From contig NZ_CP115465.1 in NCBI RefSeq assembly GCF_027912535.1, positions 3,102,260 through 3,166,259 of the forward strand: a stretch of 64,000 nucleotides of DNA, given 5' to 3'. The first letter of the stretch is position 1, and each line of letters begins with the position of its first letter. Origin of the DNA: Brevundimonas sp. NIBR11 (GTDB lineage: Bacteria > Pseudomonadota > Alphaproteobacteria > Caulobacterales > Caulobacteraceae). This document shows, piece after piece, positions 17,979 through 26,923 of the stretch. The notes under the pieces were generated by a model. That model worked only from the letters and a program-made list of their open reading frames with translations. It was not told the DNA's origin and searched no databases. Made by a program: the position numbers and the translations under genes.

Positions 17979-18779
17979 TCAGGCGTTACCCGCCGCGGCT
18001 TCGCCTTCGTTGACGCGCTGGAAGGCCAGGGCGATCAGGCGGTCCCAACCCAGCAGCGACACCAGGTGGGCGTAGATCTGGCCGAGCGCGCCGTTGTCGC
18101 GCAGTTCGGCGAGCTTCTCGGCCGGCAGGGCTTTCAGCTTGTCTTCCGAGACGGCGAAATAGTCGGCCAGCTTCTGGGGCTCGCCGGGCTCGCCGCGCTC
18201 GTTGCGGGGCGTGAAGACGGCTTCACGCACGTCAAACAGGTCCATGTCGGTCAGCAGCTTGACGAAGCTGTCCGTACGCTGGCGTTCCTGTTCGAAGTTA
18301 TTGCAGAACTCCATCGCCTGGTTGACGTAGTCCGAGGGCTTGCCGTCGTTGAACAGCGGCGACTGGCCGCCTTCGACAACGAACGGGGCGTCGCGGTCGA
18401 TGCACAGGATCAGGCGCTGGTTCTGCGGATCGTTGGCGAAGACGAAGGGATAGCGACGGACGTAGGCCGGGATGTAGGCCTCGGGGCGGAAGTCGCCCTT
18501 GGCATTGACGTACAGGTTTTCAGACTGACGCAGGCCCATGACGGCGACCGGCTGCTTGTTGTCGCCCAGGAAGACGACCGGATACGACAGGGCGGCCGGG
18601 GCGAACTCGGTGACGGTCAGCGGCACGACGTGCGACTGGGCCACGAAGGCGTAGGGCTTCTCGACCGGGTTGACGCCCAGCTTGGCGTGCAGGTCGCTCG
18701 AGAGCGGCTCGGGCTTGCTGTAGAACAGGACCTTGCCGTCGAGGTCGCCGGAGTTTTGGGGGGCCGTGGTGTCGGTCAT
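17979..18779 (-). CDS. SapC family protein
   Basis: 266 residues, soluble. The SapC-family pattern is visible: VLFYSKPEPLSSDLHAKLGV, FVAQSHVVPLTVTEFAPAAL, YPVVFLGD, and YIPAYVRRYPFVFAND with LILCIDRD. Members are common in Caulobacterales and Sphingomonadales next to TonB-dependent receptors. Despite the name there is no evidence of peptide transport, and the biochemical role is unknown. A TonB receptor lies directly upstream on the same strand. Confidence 0.85.
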   Translation of the reverse strand: MTDTTAPQNSGDLDGKVLFYSKPEPLSSDLHAKLGVNPVEKPYAFVAQSHVVPLTVTEFAPAALSYPVVFLGDNKQPVAVMGLRQSENLYVNAKGDFRPEAYIPAYVRRYPFVFANDPQNQRLILCIDRDAPFVVEGGQSPLFNDGKPSDYVNQAMEFCNNFEQERQRTDSFVKLLTDMDLFDVREAVFTPRNERGEPGEPQKLADYFAVSEDKLKALPAEKLAELRDNGALGQIYAHLVSLLGWDRLIALAFQRVNEGEAAAGNA

Positions 18780-18862
18780 GGACGCGAGAGCTCTGGAATG
18801 TCGGAAAGGCGGGCCTTCTAGCGGAACCGGCCCGCCGCCGCAAACCGAGGCTCCTGTAGCGG

Positions 18863-20884
18863 TTAGAAGCGATAGGTGACGCCGACGCGCAGGTTCCTGC
18901 CGGGCTGGGGCGCGATGTCCTTCAAAAAGGACGCGTGCTCGCGGGCTTCCTCGTCGGTGATGTTGTGAGCCTCGGCGAAGACGGTGACGTTGCGGTCGGC
19001 GAACGGCCGGATCGATCCCGAAAGGTTGATCATCGTATAGCTGTCAGTCGGCAGTTCGAAGGCGGCGACCTCGTCCTGTTCTCCGACGTGGCGGACTTCC
19101 AACTGGGCGTCCCACTTGGCGTCGGTCCAGGTCACACGCCCGGTCAGGGAGTAGGGCGGGATGCGCGCGGCCGGACCCAGGTCGGTATCGGCCTTCACAT
19201 AGTCCGCGGCGGCGCCGAGCTTCAGGCTGCGCTCGCCGGACTCCCAGAGGGCGTAATCGCCCTCCAGCTCGAAGCCGGTGAAGGTGGCGTCAGTCTGGAC
19301 GTAGGCGAAGATGGGAAAAGGCTCGCCGTCGAAGTCGAAATCGGCGCCGGTCGGGCGCTGGTCGATGAAGCCATCGTATCTGGCGCGATAGACATGCAGG
19401 TCGCCTTCGAGCGGGCCGTGCGCGAGGTGGACCGTGCCCTCGAGGGTCAGGACCTTCTCGGAATCGAGGGTCGGGTCGCCCAGTTCGTAGGCGGCGGTGG
19501 CGACGTGGACGCCGTCGGAGAAGAGTTCGACCTCGCTGGGGGCGCGCTCGCTCGACGACAGGCTGAAACCGAGGAACAACCCTTGCGCCGGCTTGACGAA
19601 GACCGAACCGGAGGCTGACCAGTTGTCGAAATCGCGGGCGACTTCGGACGCGCCGCCGATGGGGGTGGCGGCCAGTTCGCGGCGGTCGTAGCGAAGGCCG
19701 CCCTCGAAGCCGTAGCCGCCCAGATCGACGCGCTGAACGGTGTAGAGGCCGGTTTCCTTGATCGTGGTGGCTGGGACGAAAGCCTCCTCGCCGATGGCGT
19801 CGAAGTCGCGGTCCAGCACCTGGACCCCGACCACGCCCTGCCAGCCGTCGTGTTCGCGCTGGATCAGCTCGGCCCGGCCCTCATAGCCCGAGGACTGGAA
19901 GATGGTGCCGACTTCGGGCCCTTCGAACTCGGTGTGCTCGTAGTCGGCGTAGCCGGCCGACAGGTTGAGCCGCTCGAACCAGGTCGTGTCGAGGTCGCGC
20001 TGGGCCCGAAAGTCGTAGCGGGTCTGTTCGAGGTCGATGGAGACTTCCGGCTCCGCCACGGTGCCGTAGTTGGACTGGGTGTTCTTGATCGAGACGCCGA
20101 CGAATCCGCGGTCGTCGACGTAGGAAGCGCCGGCGCCGACCTGCTGGATTTCGGCGAAGGAGTTGACCACGGTCCCGGCGTTGTCGCGGGCGATCCCTTC
20201 CTGGGTCGCCAGACGCTGGGAAATGGCCGAGCCGGGGATGTCGTAGTCGTCGCTGTCGCGCTTGAAGCCATCGACCGTCAGGACGAACGATCCGACGTTG
20301 GCCGCCAAGCGGGCGCCGAGGCCATAGCCGTCGTCGACGCTGGAATACTGGGTGGAGACATGGCCGTCGACGCCGCCCTCGGCCGCATGGGTCGGGATGC
20401 GCTCATCCAGGATATTGACCACCCCGCCGATGGCCGAGCCGCCGAAGGTCAGGGTCGAGGGACCGCGCACGGTCTCGATCCGGTTGGCTTCGGCCGGGTC
20501 CACGGCGACCTGGTGGTCCGGCGACACGGCGCTGGCGTCGATCATGCCCAGACCGTTGGTCAGGACCTGGACGCGCGGACCGGACAGGCCCCGGATCACC
20601 GGACGGCTGGCGCCGGGGGCGAAGCTGGAGGAGCGCACGCCCGGCAGGCCGGCGACCAGATCGCCGAGCGTCTGCACCGGGGCGACGGCCAGGGCCTGTT
20701 CGTCCAGCACGTCCACGGCGATCAGGCTGGCGTTGTCGGTGACGCCGAACGGCCGGCCCGTGACGATGACGTCGTCGACCGAGTCTTCCTGCGCCGGCGC
20801 CGTCTGCGCGTGGGCGGCGCCGGCCATGGCGGCCACGGAGACGGCGAGACGGAGGGCGGAACGGGACACGGAAACAGGACGCAT
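18863..20884 (-). CDS. TonB-dependent outer-membrane receptor, probable zinc uptake (ZnuD-like)
   Basis: 673 residues. Signal peptide (about 1-26, ending AHA), a TonB box-like DDVIVTGRP, a plug domain (about 45-165: GDLVAGLPGVRSSSFAPG, RPVIRGLSGPRVQVLTNG, ETVRGPSTLTFGGSAIGG) and a 22-strand barrel ending in VGVTYRF with terminal Phe. It is divergent from zur and shares a palindromic Zur-type operator, so it most likely imports zinc when zinc is scarce. Substrate is inferred from that context. Confidence 0.9.
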   Translation of the reverse strand: MRPVSVSRSALRLAVSVAAMAGAAHAQTAPAQEDSVDDVIVTGRPFGVTDNASLIAVDVLDEQALAVAPVQTLGDLVAGLPGVRSSSFAPGASRPVIRGLSGPRVQVLTNGLGMIDASAVSPDHQVAVDPAEANRIETVRGPSTLTFGGSAIGGVVNILDERIPTHAAEGGVDGHVSTQYSSVDDGYGLGARLAANVGSFVLTVDGFKRDSDDYDIPGSAISQRLATQEGIARDNAGTVVNSFAEIQQVGAGASYVDDRGFVGVSIKNTQSNYGTVAEPEVSIDLEQTRYDFRAQRDLDTTWFERLNLSAGYADYEHTEFEGPEVGTIFQSSGYEGRAELIQREHDGWQGVVGVQVLDRDFDAIGEEAFVPATTIKETGLYTVQRVDLGGYGFEGGLRYDRRELAATPIGGASEVARDFDNWSASGSVFVKPAQGLFLGFSLSSSERAPSEVELFSDGVHVATAAYELGDPTLDSEKVLTLEGTVHLAHGPLEGDLHVYRARYDGFIDQRPTGADFDFDGEPFPIFAYVQTDATFTGFELEGDYALWESGERSLKLGAAADYVKADTDLGPAARIPPYSLTGRVTWTDAKWDAQLEVRHVGEQDEVAAFELPTDSYTMINLSGSIRPFADRNVTVFAEAHNITDEEAREHASFLKDIAPQPGRNLRVGVTYRF

Positions 20885-20914
20885 GGCGATCTTTCAGCGA
20901 AGGAAGAGCGAGAG

Positions 20915-20929
20915 TGTTATGAGATAACA
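20915..20929. promoter_or_regulatory. Zur-type operator between the TonB receptor and zur
   Basis: A perfect palindrome TGTTAT-GAG-ATAACA lies in the 104-bp divergent gap, 31 bp before the receptor start and 60 bp before zur. The GTTAT...ATAAC form is typical of alphaproteobacterial Zur boxes. Confidence 0.75.
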
Positions 20930-20988
20930 TCACGAACCGTCAAGTGGCCATGGTTGCGGTGCGCCTCCGGGCGGCTTAGCTCTGGGGC

Positions 20989-21474
20989 ATGGGATCCCAC
21001 TGCGGCCACGACCATCACGACACCGGCCTCAGCACGGTCGAGATCGCCCGCGCCCTGAGTGCGGCCGAGGCGCGCTGCGTGGATCAGGGCGAGCGGATGA
21101 CCGCGCCGCGTCGTCGGGTGCTGGAACTGCTGCTGCAGGCCGGCGAGGCGGTGAAGGCCTACGACCTGATCGCCCGCTATGGCGCGGACGGGGTCGCGGC
21201 CAAGCCGCCGACCGTCTATCGCGCGCTGGAGTTTCTCGAAAAGACAGGCATGGCGCACCGGATCGCCTCGATCAGCGCCTATGTGGCCTGTTCGGTCGGG
21301 GACCGGGCCCACGCCGCCGCCTTCCTGATCTGCGACTGCTGTGGCGCGACCGAGGAGGTCACCCCGCCCGAGGGCGAGGCCCTGACCCGCGCCGCCGAGA
21401 CCGCCGGCTACGTCATCGAACACACGACGATCGAGGCGCACGGCAGATGCCCGGTCTGCCGGGTCTCGGCATAG
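20989..21474 (+). CDS. zur: Zinc uptake regulator Zur (Fur family)
   Basis: 161 residues. His-rich N-terminus (GSHCGHDHHD), a winged helix-turn-helix (PRRRVLELLLQAGEAVKAYD, KPPTVYRALEFLEKTGMAHR) and the structural zinc cysteines ICDCCG and CPVC. This is the Zur branch of the Fur family, a zinc-dependent repressor. Divergence from a TonB receptor with a shared palindrome supports zinc rather than iron. Confidence 0.9.
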   Translation: MGSHCGHDHHDTGLSTVEIARALSAAEARCVDQGERMTAPRRRVLELLLQAGEAVKAYDLIARYGADGVAAKPPTVYRALEFLEKTGMAHRIASISAYVACSVGDRAHAAAFLICDCCGATEEVTPPEGEALTRAAETAGYVIEHTTIEAHGRCPVCRVSA

Positions 21475-21521
21475 GCCGATCAAGGCTGGCGTCGGGGCGT
21501 TCGGCTCACTAGGTTCGATCC

Positions 21522-22409
21522 ATGGACGCCGCCCGGCTCTCCCCGCCTCGCCGCCTGACCGTGCCCATCGACAATCGATGGGGCGCGGGCGATCTGTCGG
21601 TGCTGGACTTCGGCGATCCCAAGCGGCCGGTCGATCTCGTCTTCTGTCACGCCAACGGTTTCAACGCCCAGGCCTACCGTTCCATCCTCGCGCCATTGGC
21701 CTCGTCCCTGCGCATCCTCGCGCCCGACCTGCGCGGGCACGGCGCCACGACCCTGCCCCTGCCAGCGAAACGCAAGGGGTGGCAGGATCATCGCGACGAC
21801 CTGGTCGCCCTGCTCGACAGCATCGACGGACCTCCGGTGGTCTTGGCCGGCCATTCGATGGGCGCGACCAGCGCCCTTCTGGCGACGGCGGAGCGGCCGG
21901 AAAAGGTCTCGCAGGTCGTCGCCTTCGACCCCGTCATCTGGAAACGCTGGGCCGTCGCGGCCCTGAAGCTGCCGCTGATCGACCGCCTGCCGGGTCATAT
22001 CCCGCTGGTAAAGGGGGCGCTCAGACGCCGGGCGCGGTTCGACAGCCGGGAACAGGCTCTAGCCGCCTATCGCAACCGGGGGGCCTTCAGGGGCTGGTCC
22101 GACGTCATGGTGGTCGACTACCTCGGCTCAGGGCTGAAGGCGGAGGGAGACGGCTTTGTCCTGACATGCCCGCCGACATGGGAAGCCTCCAACTACGCGG
22201 CCCAAGGCCACGATCCGTGGAAGGCCATGCGCGACGCCGGCCGTCCGGTCCGAATCCTGAAGGCGGAGAACGGATCCACCTGCGCGGTCGAACCCTCGCC
22301 GCGCGGCCTGCCTCTGGTGACGGTCGAGACCGTGGCGGAGGGCACGCATTTCTTCCCGATGCTGCGCCCCGATATCGCCCGCGACGCCCTGTTCGACGCG
22401 GCGGTTTGA
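21522..22409 (+). CDS. Alpha/beta-fold hydrolase
   Basis: 295 residues, no signal peptide. The nucleophile elbow is GHSMGATSALL (Ser in the centre), the oxyanion region is FCHANGFNAQAYRSIL, the DLRGHG motif follows, and a His near the C-terminus (GTHFFPML) completes a triad. Substrate cannot be told from sequence. It starts 47 bp after zur and converges on a small membrane protein gene. Confidence 0.85.
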   Translation: MDAARLSPPRRLTVPIDNRWGAGDLSVLDFGDPKRPVDLVFCHANGFNAQAYRSILAPLASSLRILAPDLRGHGATTLPLPAKRKGWQDHRDDLVALLDSIDGPPVVLAGHSMGATSALLATAERPEKVSQVVAFDPVIWKRWAVAALKLPLIDRLPGHIPLVKGALRRRARFDSREQALAAYRNRGAFRGWSDVMVVDYLGSGLKAEGDGFVLTCPPTWEASNYAAQGHDPWKAMRDAGRPVRILKAENGSTCAVEPSPRGLPLVTVETVAEGTHFFPMLRPDIARDALFDAAV

Positions 22410-22413
22410 AAGA

Positions 22414-22755
22414 TCAGCGCCCGGTCTTGGCGGCGTAGTCGGCGCGGTCCCGCTCGGTGGCGGCGGCGCGGGCGGCCTTCTCGGCGGCCAGACGATCCTC
22501 GATCTGGAGCAGTTCGCGGTTCTGTTCGTCCGAGGCCTGGGCCCGCGTCACGCCCGCCGGGCGGCCGGTGATGTCGGGCAGGTAGATCGGCTGCACGCAC
22601 TCCCGACCTTCCTCGTACCACCAGCGCCCGCTTCGGGTGCAGGCGTCTTCCGGCGCGACATAGAACCGCTGGTAGGCCACGGCGCCGAGGGCCAGAACGG
22701 CGAACAGCGCGCCGAACAGGATCGACAGGCGACGCATGGTCAGGAAGCGGTTCAT
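22414..22755 (-). CDS. Membrane-anchored small protein, unknown
   Basis: 113 residues. One N-terminal transmembrane helix (about 8-28), then a short domain with a CTRSGRWWYEEGRECVQPIY segment whose two cysteines could form a disulfide, then a charged helical tail. Probably faces the periplasm. No family recognised. It is divergent from etfB across 112 bp. Confidence 0.65.
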   Translation of the reverse strand: MNRFLTMRRLSILFGALFAVLALGAVAYQRFYVAPEDACTRSGRWWYEEGRECVQPIYLPDITGRPAGVTRAQASDEQNRELLQIEDRLAAEKAARAAATERDRADYAAKTGR

Positions 22756-22867
22756 CGAAATCTCATCCCCGGCGACGACCGAAGTTCACGTCGCGTTACG
22801 TTGACAGGCTGTTTCGCCCGTTCCATTCCCTGCCGCAACATTTCGGCGATCCTAAGGACTGGCGCAC

Positions 22868-23632
22868 ATGAAGGTTCTCGTCCCCGTCAAACGGGTGATC
22901 GACTATAACGTCAAGGCCCGCGTGAAGGCGGATCAGACCGGCGTCGATCTGGCCAACGTCAAGATGAGCATGAACCCCTTCGACGAAATCGCCGTCGAGG
23001 AGGCCGTTCGCCTGAAAGAGGGCAAGGAGCATCACGCGGCCGGGACGGTCGACGAGATCGTGGTCGTCTCCATCGGCGTGACCCAGGCCCAGGAAACCAT
23101 CCGCACGGCCCTGGCCATGGGCGCCGATCGCGGCATCCTGATCCAGTCGGACGCCGACCTGGAGCCGCTGGCCGTCGCAAAGCTTCTGAAGGCGGTGGTC
23201 GACGAGGAGAAGCCGGACCTGGTCCTGATGGGCAAGCAGTCCATCGACGGCGACAACAACGCCGTGGGCCAGATGCTGGCCGCCCTCTTGGACTGGCCCC
23301 AGGCCACCTTCGCCGCCAAGATCGAGATCGCCGACGGCAAGGCGACCGTGACTCGCGAAGTCGACGGCGGCATCCAGACCCTGGCCGCGCCGCTTCCGGC
23401 CGTGGTCACCGTGGACCTGCGCCTCAACACCCCGCGCTATGCGTCTCTGCCGAACATCATGAAGGCCAAGAAGAAGGAGATCGCCATGAAGGCGGTCGCC
23501 GACTACGGCGTCGATGTCGCCGACCGTCTGAAGGTCCTCAAGGTCACCGCCCCGCCGACCCGCTCGGCCGGGATCAAGGTGGCTGACGCCGCCGAACTCG
23601 TCTCGAAACTCAAGACCGCGGGAGCGCTGTAA
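22868..23632 (+). CDS. etfB: Electron transfer flavoprotein beta subunit
   Basis: 254 residues starting [20 protein letters not shown], with [23 protein letters not shown] sequence (here [14 protein letters not shown]) and the conserved [22 protein letters not shown] region. With EtfA it carries electrons from acyl-CoA and other dehydrogenases to ETF-ubiquinone oxidoreductase. Adjacent to etfA with no gap. Confidence 0.96.
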   Translation: MKVLVPVKRVIDYNVKARVKADQTGVDLANVKMSMNPFDEIAVEEAVRLKEGKEHHAAGTVDEIVVVSIGVTQAQETIRTALAMGADRGILIQSDADLEPLAVAKLLKAVVDEEKPDLVLMGKQSIDGDNNAVGQMLAALLDWPQATFAAKIEIADGKATVTREVDGGIQTLAAPLPAVVTVDLRLNTPRYASLPNIMKAKKKEIAMKAVADYGVDVADRLKVLKVTAPPTRSAGIKVADAAELVSKLKTAGAL

Positions 23633-24562
23633 ATGGCCGTCCTCGTCATCGCCGATCACGACGGTTCGGCCGTCCGCGACAGCACCCACAAGACCGTGAC
23701 CGCCGCAGCCGCCCTGGGCGGCGACGTCGACATCCTGGTCGTCGGTTCGGGCGCCCAGGCCGCCGCCGACTCGGCCGCCAAGATCGCCAACGTCCGCAAG
23801 GTCCTGCTGGCCGAAAGCGGCGAGCTGGGTCACCAGCTGGCCGAGGCCGTGACAGCGACCGTCGTCGGCCTGGCCGGCGGCTACGACGCGATCCTGTCGC
23901 CCGCCACCATGGACGGCAAGAACTTCATGCCGCGCATCGCCGCCAAGCTGGACGTCGCCCCGATCTCGGACATCGTCGAGGTCGTCTCGGCCGACACCTT
24001 CGTGCGCCCGATCTACGCCGGCAACGCGCTGGAGACGGTCCAGTCGTCGGACGCCAAGAAGGTCATCACCGTCCGCGCCACCAGCTTCCCCCCCGCCGCC
24101 GAGGGCGGCTCGGCCCCGGTCGAGACCGTCGCCGGTTCGGACGCCGGCAAGGCCGCCTTCGTCGGCGAGGAGATGGTCAAGTCGGACCGTCCCGAACTGG
24201 GCGCCGCCAAGATCGTCGTCTCGGGCGGTCGCGCCCTGGGCTCGGCCGAGGAGTTCCACGCGGTGATCGAGCCCCTGGCCGACAAGCTGGGCGCCGCCGT
24301 CGGCGCCTCGCGCGCGGCCGTGGACGCGGGCTACGCCCCCAACGACTACCAGGTCGGCCAGACCGGCAAGGTCGTCGCCCCGGCCCTCTACATCGCCGTC
24401 GGCATCTCGGGCGCCATCCAGCACCTGGCCGGGATGAAGGACTCCAAGATCATCGTCGCCATCAACAAGGACGCCGACGCCCCGATCTTCCAGGTCGCCG
24501 ACTACGGCATCGTCGGCGACTACAAGACCGTCGTGCCGGAACTGATGGCCGCTCTCGGCTGA
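23633..24562 (+). CDS. etfA: Electron transfer flavoprotein alpha subunit
   Basis: 309 residues. N-terminal [11 protein letters not shown] and the FAD-binding C-terminal domain ([50 protein letters not shown]). The ATG follows the etfB stop directly, so translation is coupled. A strong terminator begins 24 bp after the stop. Confidence 0.96.
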   Translation: MAVLVIADHDGSAVRDSTHKTVTAAAALGGDVDILVVGSGAQAAADSAAKIANVRKVLLAESGELGHQLAEAVTATVVGLAGGYDAILSPATMDGKNFMPRIAAKLDVAPISDIVEVVSADTFVRPIYAGNALETVQSSDAKKVITVRATSFPPAAEGGSAPVETVAGSDAGKAAFVGEEMVKSDRPELGAAKIVVSGGRALGSAEEFHAVIEPLADKLGAAVGASRAAVDAGYAPNDYQVGQTGKVVAPALYIAVGISGAIQHLAGMKDSKIIVAINKDADAPIFQVADYGIVGDYKTVVPELMAALG

Positions 24563-24585
24563 GCGCAACGACCGACTTCGAACGA

Positions 24586-24619
24586 GGGCGCGGGTCGCAG
24601 GGTCCGCGTCCTTTTTTTT
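24586..24619 (+). terminator. Intrinsic terminator of etfBA
   Basis: An 11-bp stem (GGGCGCGGGTC with GGTCCGCGTCC, including G-U pairs) and a GCAG loop are followed by eight T. Confidence 0.92.
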
Positions 24620-24625
24620 GGCTGC

Positions 24626-24657
24626 TTGACTCATTTCGACGTTTAGCTAATTGTCGA
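24626..24657 (+). promoter_or_regulatory. Promoter and autorepressor operator of the ArsR/SdpR-type gene
   Basis: TTGACTC (24626-24632) and GCTAATTG (24646-24653) with 13 bp between resemble the Caulobacter housekeeping promoter. A palindrome with arms TCGAC (24636-24640) and GTCGA (24653-24657) around TAGCTA covers the -10 and ends 3 bp before the ATG, so a bound repressor would block the polymerase. The transcript must have little or no leader. Confidence 0.65.
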
Positions 24658-24660
24658 TTC

Positions 24661-24957
24661 ATGAGCTCGGTGTTCAAGGCCCTGTCCGATCCGACCCGCC
24701 GCAAGGTGCTTCAGCTCCTGCGTCAGGGGCCGATGACGGCCGGCGATCTGTCCGACCGGTTCGACGTCTCCAAGCCGACCATGTCGGCCCATTTCGCCGT
24801 CCTGAAGGAGGCCGATCTGGTCCACGCGGAGAAGGCGGGGAAGTCGGTCGTCTACCACCTGAAGCTCTCGGTGCTCGAAGAGGCCCTTCTGGGCTTCGTC
24901 CATTCATTCGGCCTCGACGCGGAAACGCCGACGCCCTCAGAGGAGCCTGCGAAATGA
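24661..24957 (+). CDS. ArsR-family autorepressor, SdpR-like
   Basis: 98 residues. Winged helix-turn-helix: [20 protein letters not shown], then [20 protein letters not shown] and VVYHLKLS. Metal-binding cysteines of classic ArsR proteins are absent, as in SdpR-type autorepressors. The gene overlaps the downstream membrane gene by ATGA, the same pairing as sdpR with sdpI. A palindrome overlapping its own promoter supports autoregulation. Confidence 0.85.
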   Translation: MSSVFKALSDPTRRKVLQLLRQGPMTAGDLSDRFDVSKPTMSAHFAVLKEADLVHAEKAGKSVVYHLKLSVLEEALLGFVHSFGLDAETPTPSEEPAK

Positions 24958-25328
24958 CCAAAGACCTGACCAACAGCGTGGCCTGGGGTGGCGGCATCGT
25001 CGTTCTCGCCCTGGCCTGCGCTCTCGCCCGCGCCCTCGGCTATATCGATCAGGAGACGACGCTGCGGATCGTGCTCGGCGCGACCGGCCTGATGATCGCC
25101 TCGTTCGGCAACCGCATCCCCAAACGGTTCGTATCCGGCGCCGGAGCCCGTAAAGCCCAGCGGGTCACGGCCTGGTCGATGGTGATCAGCGGTCTCGCCT
25201 ACGCCGCCGCCTTCGTCTTCTTTCCGATCGAAACGGCGGTTCCGGTCGGCGTCGGCGCGATCCTTTTGGGCATGGCGACCGCGTTCGGCTACTGCCTGTC
25301 GCTCAGGAACAAGGCAAAAACGGCCTGA
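24954..25328 (+). CDS. SdpI-like membrane protein
   Basis: 124 residues with four predicted transmembrane helices. [11 protein letters not shown] after helix 2 resembles the GN-x-(I/L)PK motif of SdpI/YhfL proteins. In Bacillus SdpI confers immunity to a toxin peptide and sequesters SdpR at the membrane; no toxin gene is seen here, so the role is open. Translationally coupled to the regulator (ATGA overlap). Confidence 0.72.
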   Translation: MTKDLTNSVAWGGGIVVLALACALARALGYIDQETTLRIVLGATGLMIASFGNRIPKRFVSGAGARKAQRVTAWSMVISGLAYAAAFVFFPIETAVPVGVGAILLGMATAFGYCLSLRNKAKTA

Positions 25329-25438
25329 TCGCTGCGTCTTACAGGAATGTAATGTTTCCGCCTTTGACGGAGGGCTTGCGACGCTCTTGTAATCCGCCCC
25401 GATCCGCGCCGCCCGGCGCGACAGGAGGGGTTTTGCGA

Positions 25439-26923
25439 ATGATCCGTCACGCCTTGCGGGGGCCCAGCCTCGCCGTCGTCGCCTGCGCGCTCGCGCTTTC
25501 AGCCTGCGCCACTACGGACGGCCCTGCCGCCTCCGCCGATGACGGCGCGTCCAGCCCGCCGCGCGAACGGACCCTGGCGCGCGGCCTCGACTACGCCGCC
25601 AACCCCGATCCCTATCCCTCGACCTACCAGCCCCTGCCGCGCGACAACGTCGCCATCGTCGGCGGCACGGTCCTGACCGGCACGGATCAGCGCATCGAGA
25701 ACGGCATGGTCCTGATGTCGGACGGCAAGGTCGAGGCTGTCGGTCCGGCATCGACGCCCGTCCCCGCCGGCTACCGCGTCGTCGATGCGCGCGGCCGCTA
25801 CGTGACCCCCGGCATCATCGACGTCCACTCCCACCTCGGCGTCTATCCGTCCCCGGGCGTGCAGGGCATGTCGGACGGCAACGAGGCGACCAGCCCGAAC
25901 ACCGCCCAGGTCTGGGCCGAGCATTCCCTGTGGCCCCAGGATCCCGGATTCAACACCGCCCGGGCGGGCGGCGTCACCACCCTCCAGATCCTGCCCGGCT
26001 CGGCCAACCTGTTCGGCGGCCGGTCGGTGACTGTGCGGAACGTCCCTTCGATCTCGATGCAGGGGATGAAATTCCCGGGCGCCCCCTACGGCGTGAAGAT
26101 GGCCTGCGGCGAGAACCCGTCGCGCGTCTATGGCGGCCGCAACCAGTCGCCGGCCACGGGCATGGGCAATGTCGCCGGCTACCGCGCCGCCTTCATCGCC
26201 GCCCAGGACTATCGCGACAAGTGGGACAAGTGGCGCGAGACCGGTGAGGGCTCGCCCCCGACCCGCAACCTGCAGAACGAGACCCTGGCGGGCGTTCTGG
26301 ACGGCTCGATCATGGTGCAGAACCACTGCTACCGCGCCGACGAGATGATGGTGATGCTCGATATCGCCAATGAGTTCGGCTACCGCGTCACCGCCTTCCA
26401 CCACGCCATCGAGGCCTACAAGATCGCGCCCCAACTGGCCGCCGCCGGCGTCTGCGCCGACATGTGGACCGGCTGGTGGGGCTTCAAGATGGAGGCGCTC
26501 GACGCGGTCGAGGAGAACGCCGCCCTCGTCGACGCCCCCGAAGGCTCCTGCGCCGTCATCCACTCCGACGACGCCCAGCTGACCCAGCGCCTCAATCAGG
26601 AGGCCGCCGCGGCCCTCGCCGCCGGTCGTCGCGCCGGGCTGAACATCAGTGACGAGCACGCCATCAGCTGGATCACCTCCAACGCCGCCCGCTCCATCGG
26701 TATCGGCGACGAAACCGGCTCGCTGGAGACCGGCAAGCGCGGCGACGTGGTGATCTGGAGCGCCAGCCCGTTCTCGATCTACGCCCGCGCCGATCAGGTC
26801 TTCATCGACGGGGCCCTGACCTTCGACCGTTTCGACCCGCGCTATCAGCCCGTGTCCGACTTCGAGCTGGGCCAGCCCGGCTTCGGCATCGCCGCCGCCA
26901 ACATCGCTCCGGGAGCCCGCTGA
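25439..26923 (+). CDS. Amidohydrolase-family lipoprotein (metal-binding)
   Basis: 494 residues from the ATG at 25439, which follows AGGAGGGG by 8 nt. A lipoprotein signal ends LSAC (Cys23). The amidohydrolase barrel carries the HxH metal motif at His130/His132 (DVHSHLG), further His in AFHHAIEAYK, and an Asp-rich IHSDDAQLTQR. C-terminal SLETGKRGDVVIWS is typical of imidazolonepropionase-like enzymes. Probably a periplasmic or outer-membrane-attached hydrolase; substrate unknown. Overlaps the next amidohydrolase by TGATG. Confidence 0.88.
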   Translation: MIRHALRGPSLAVVACALALSACATTDGPAASADDGASSPPRERTLARGLDYAANPDPYPSTYQPLPRDNVAIVGGTVLTGTDQRIENGMVLMSDGKVEAVGPASTPVPAGYRVVDARGRYVTPGIIDVHSHLGVYPSPGVQGMSDGNEATSPNTAQVWAEHSLWPQDPGFNTARAGGVTTLQILPGSANLFGGRSVTVRNVPSISMQGMKFPGAPYGVKMACGENPSRVYGGRNQSPATGMGNVAGYRAAFIAAQDYRDKWDKWRETGEGSPPTRNLQNETLAGVLDGSIMVQNHCYRADEMMVMLDIANEFGYRVTAFHHAIEAYKIAPQLAAAGVCADMWTGWWGFKMEALDAVEENAALVDAPEGSCAVIHSDDAQLTQRLNQEAAAALAAGRRAGLNISDEHAISWITSNAARSIGIGDETGSLETGKRGDVVIWSASPFSIYARADQVFIDGALTFDRFDPRYQPVSDFELGQPGFGIAAANIAPGAR

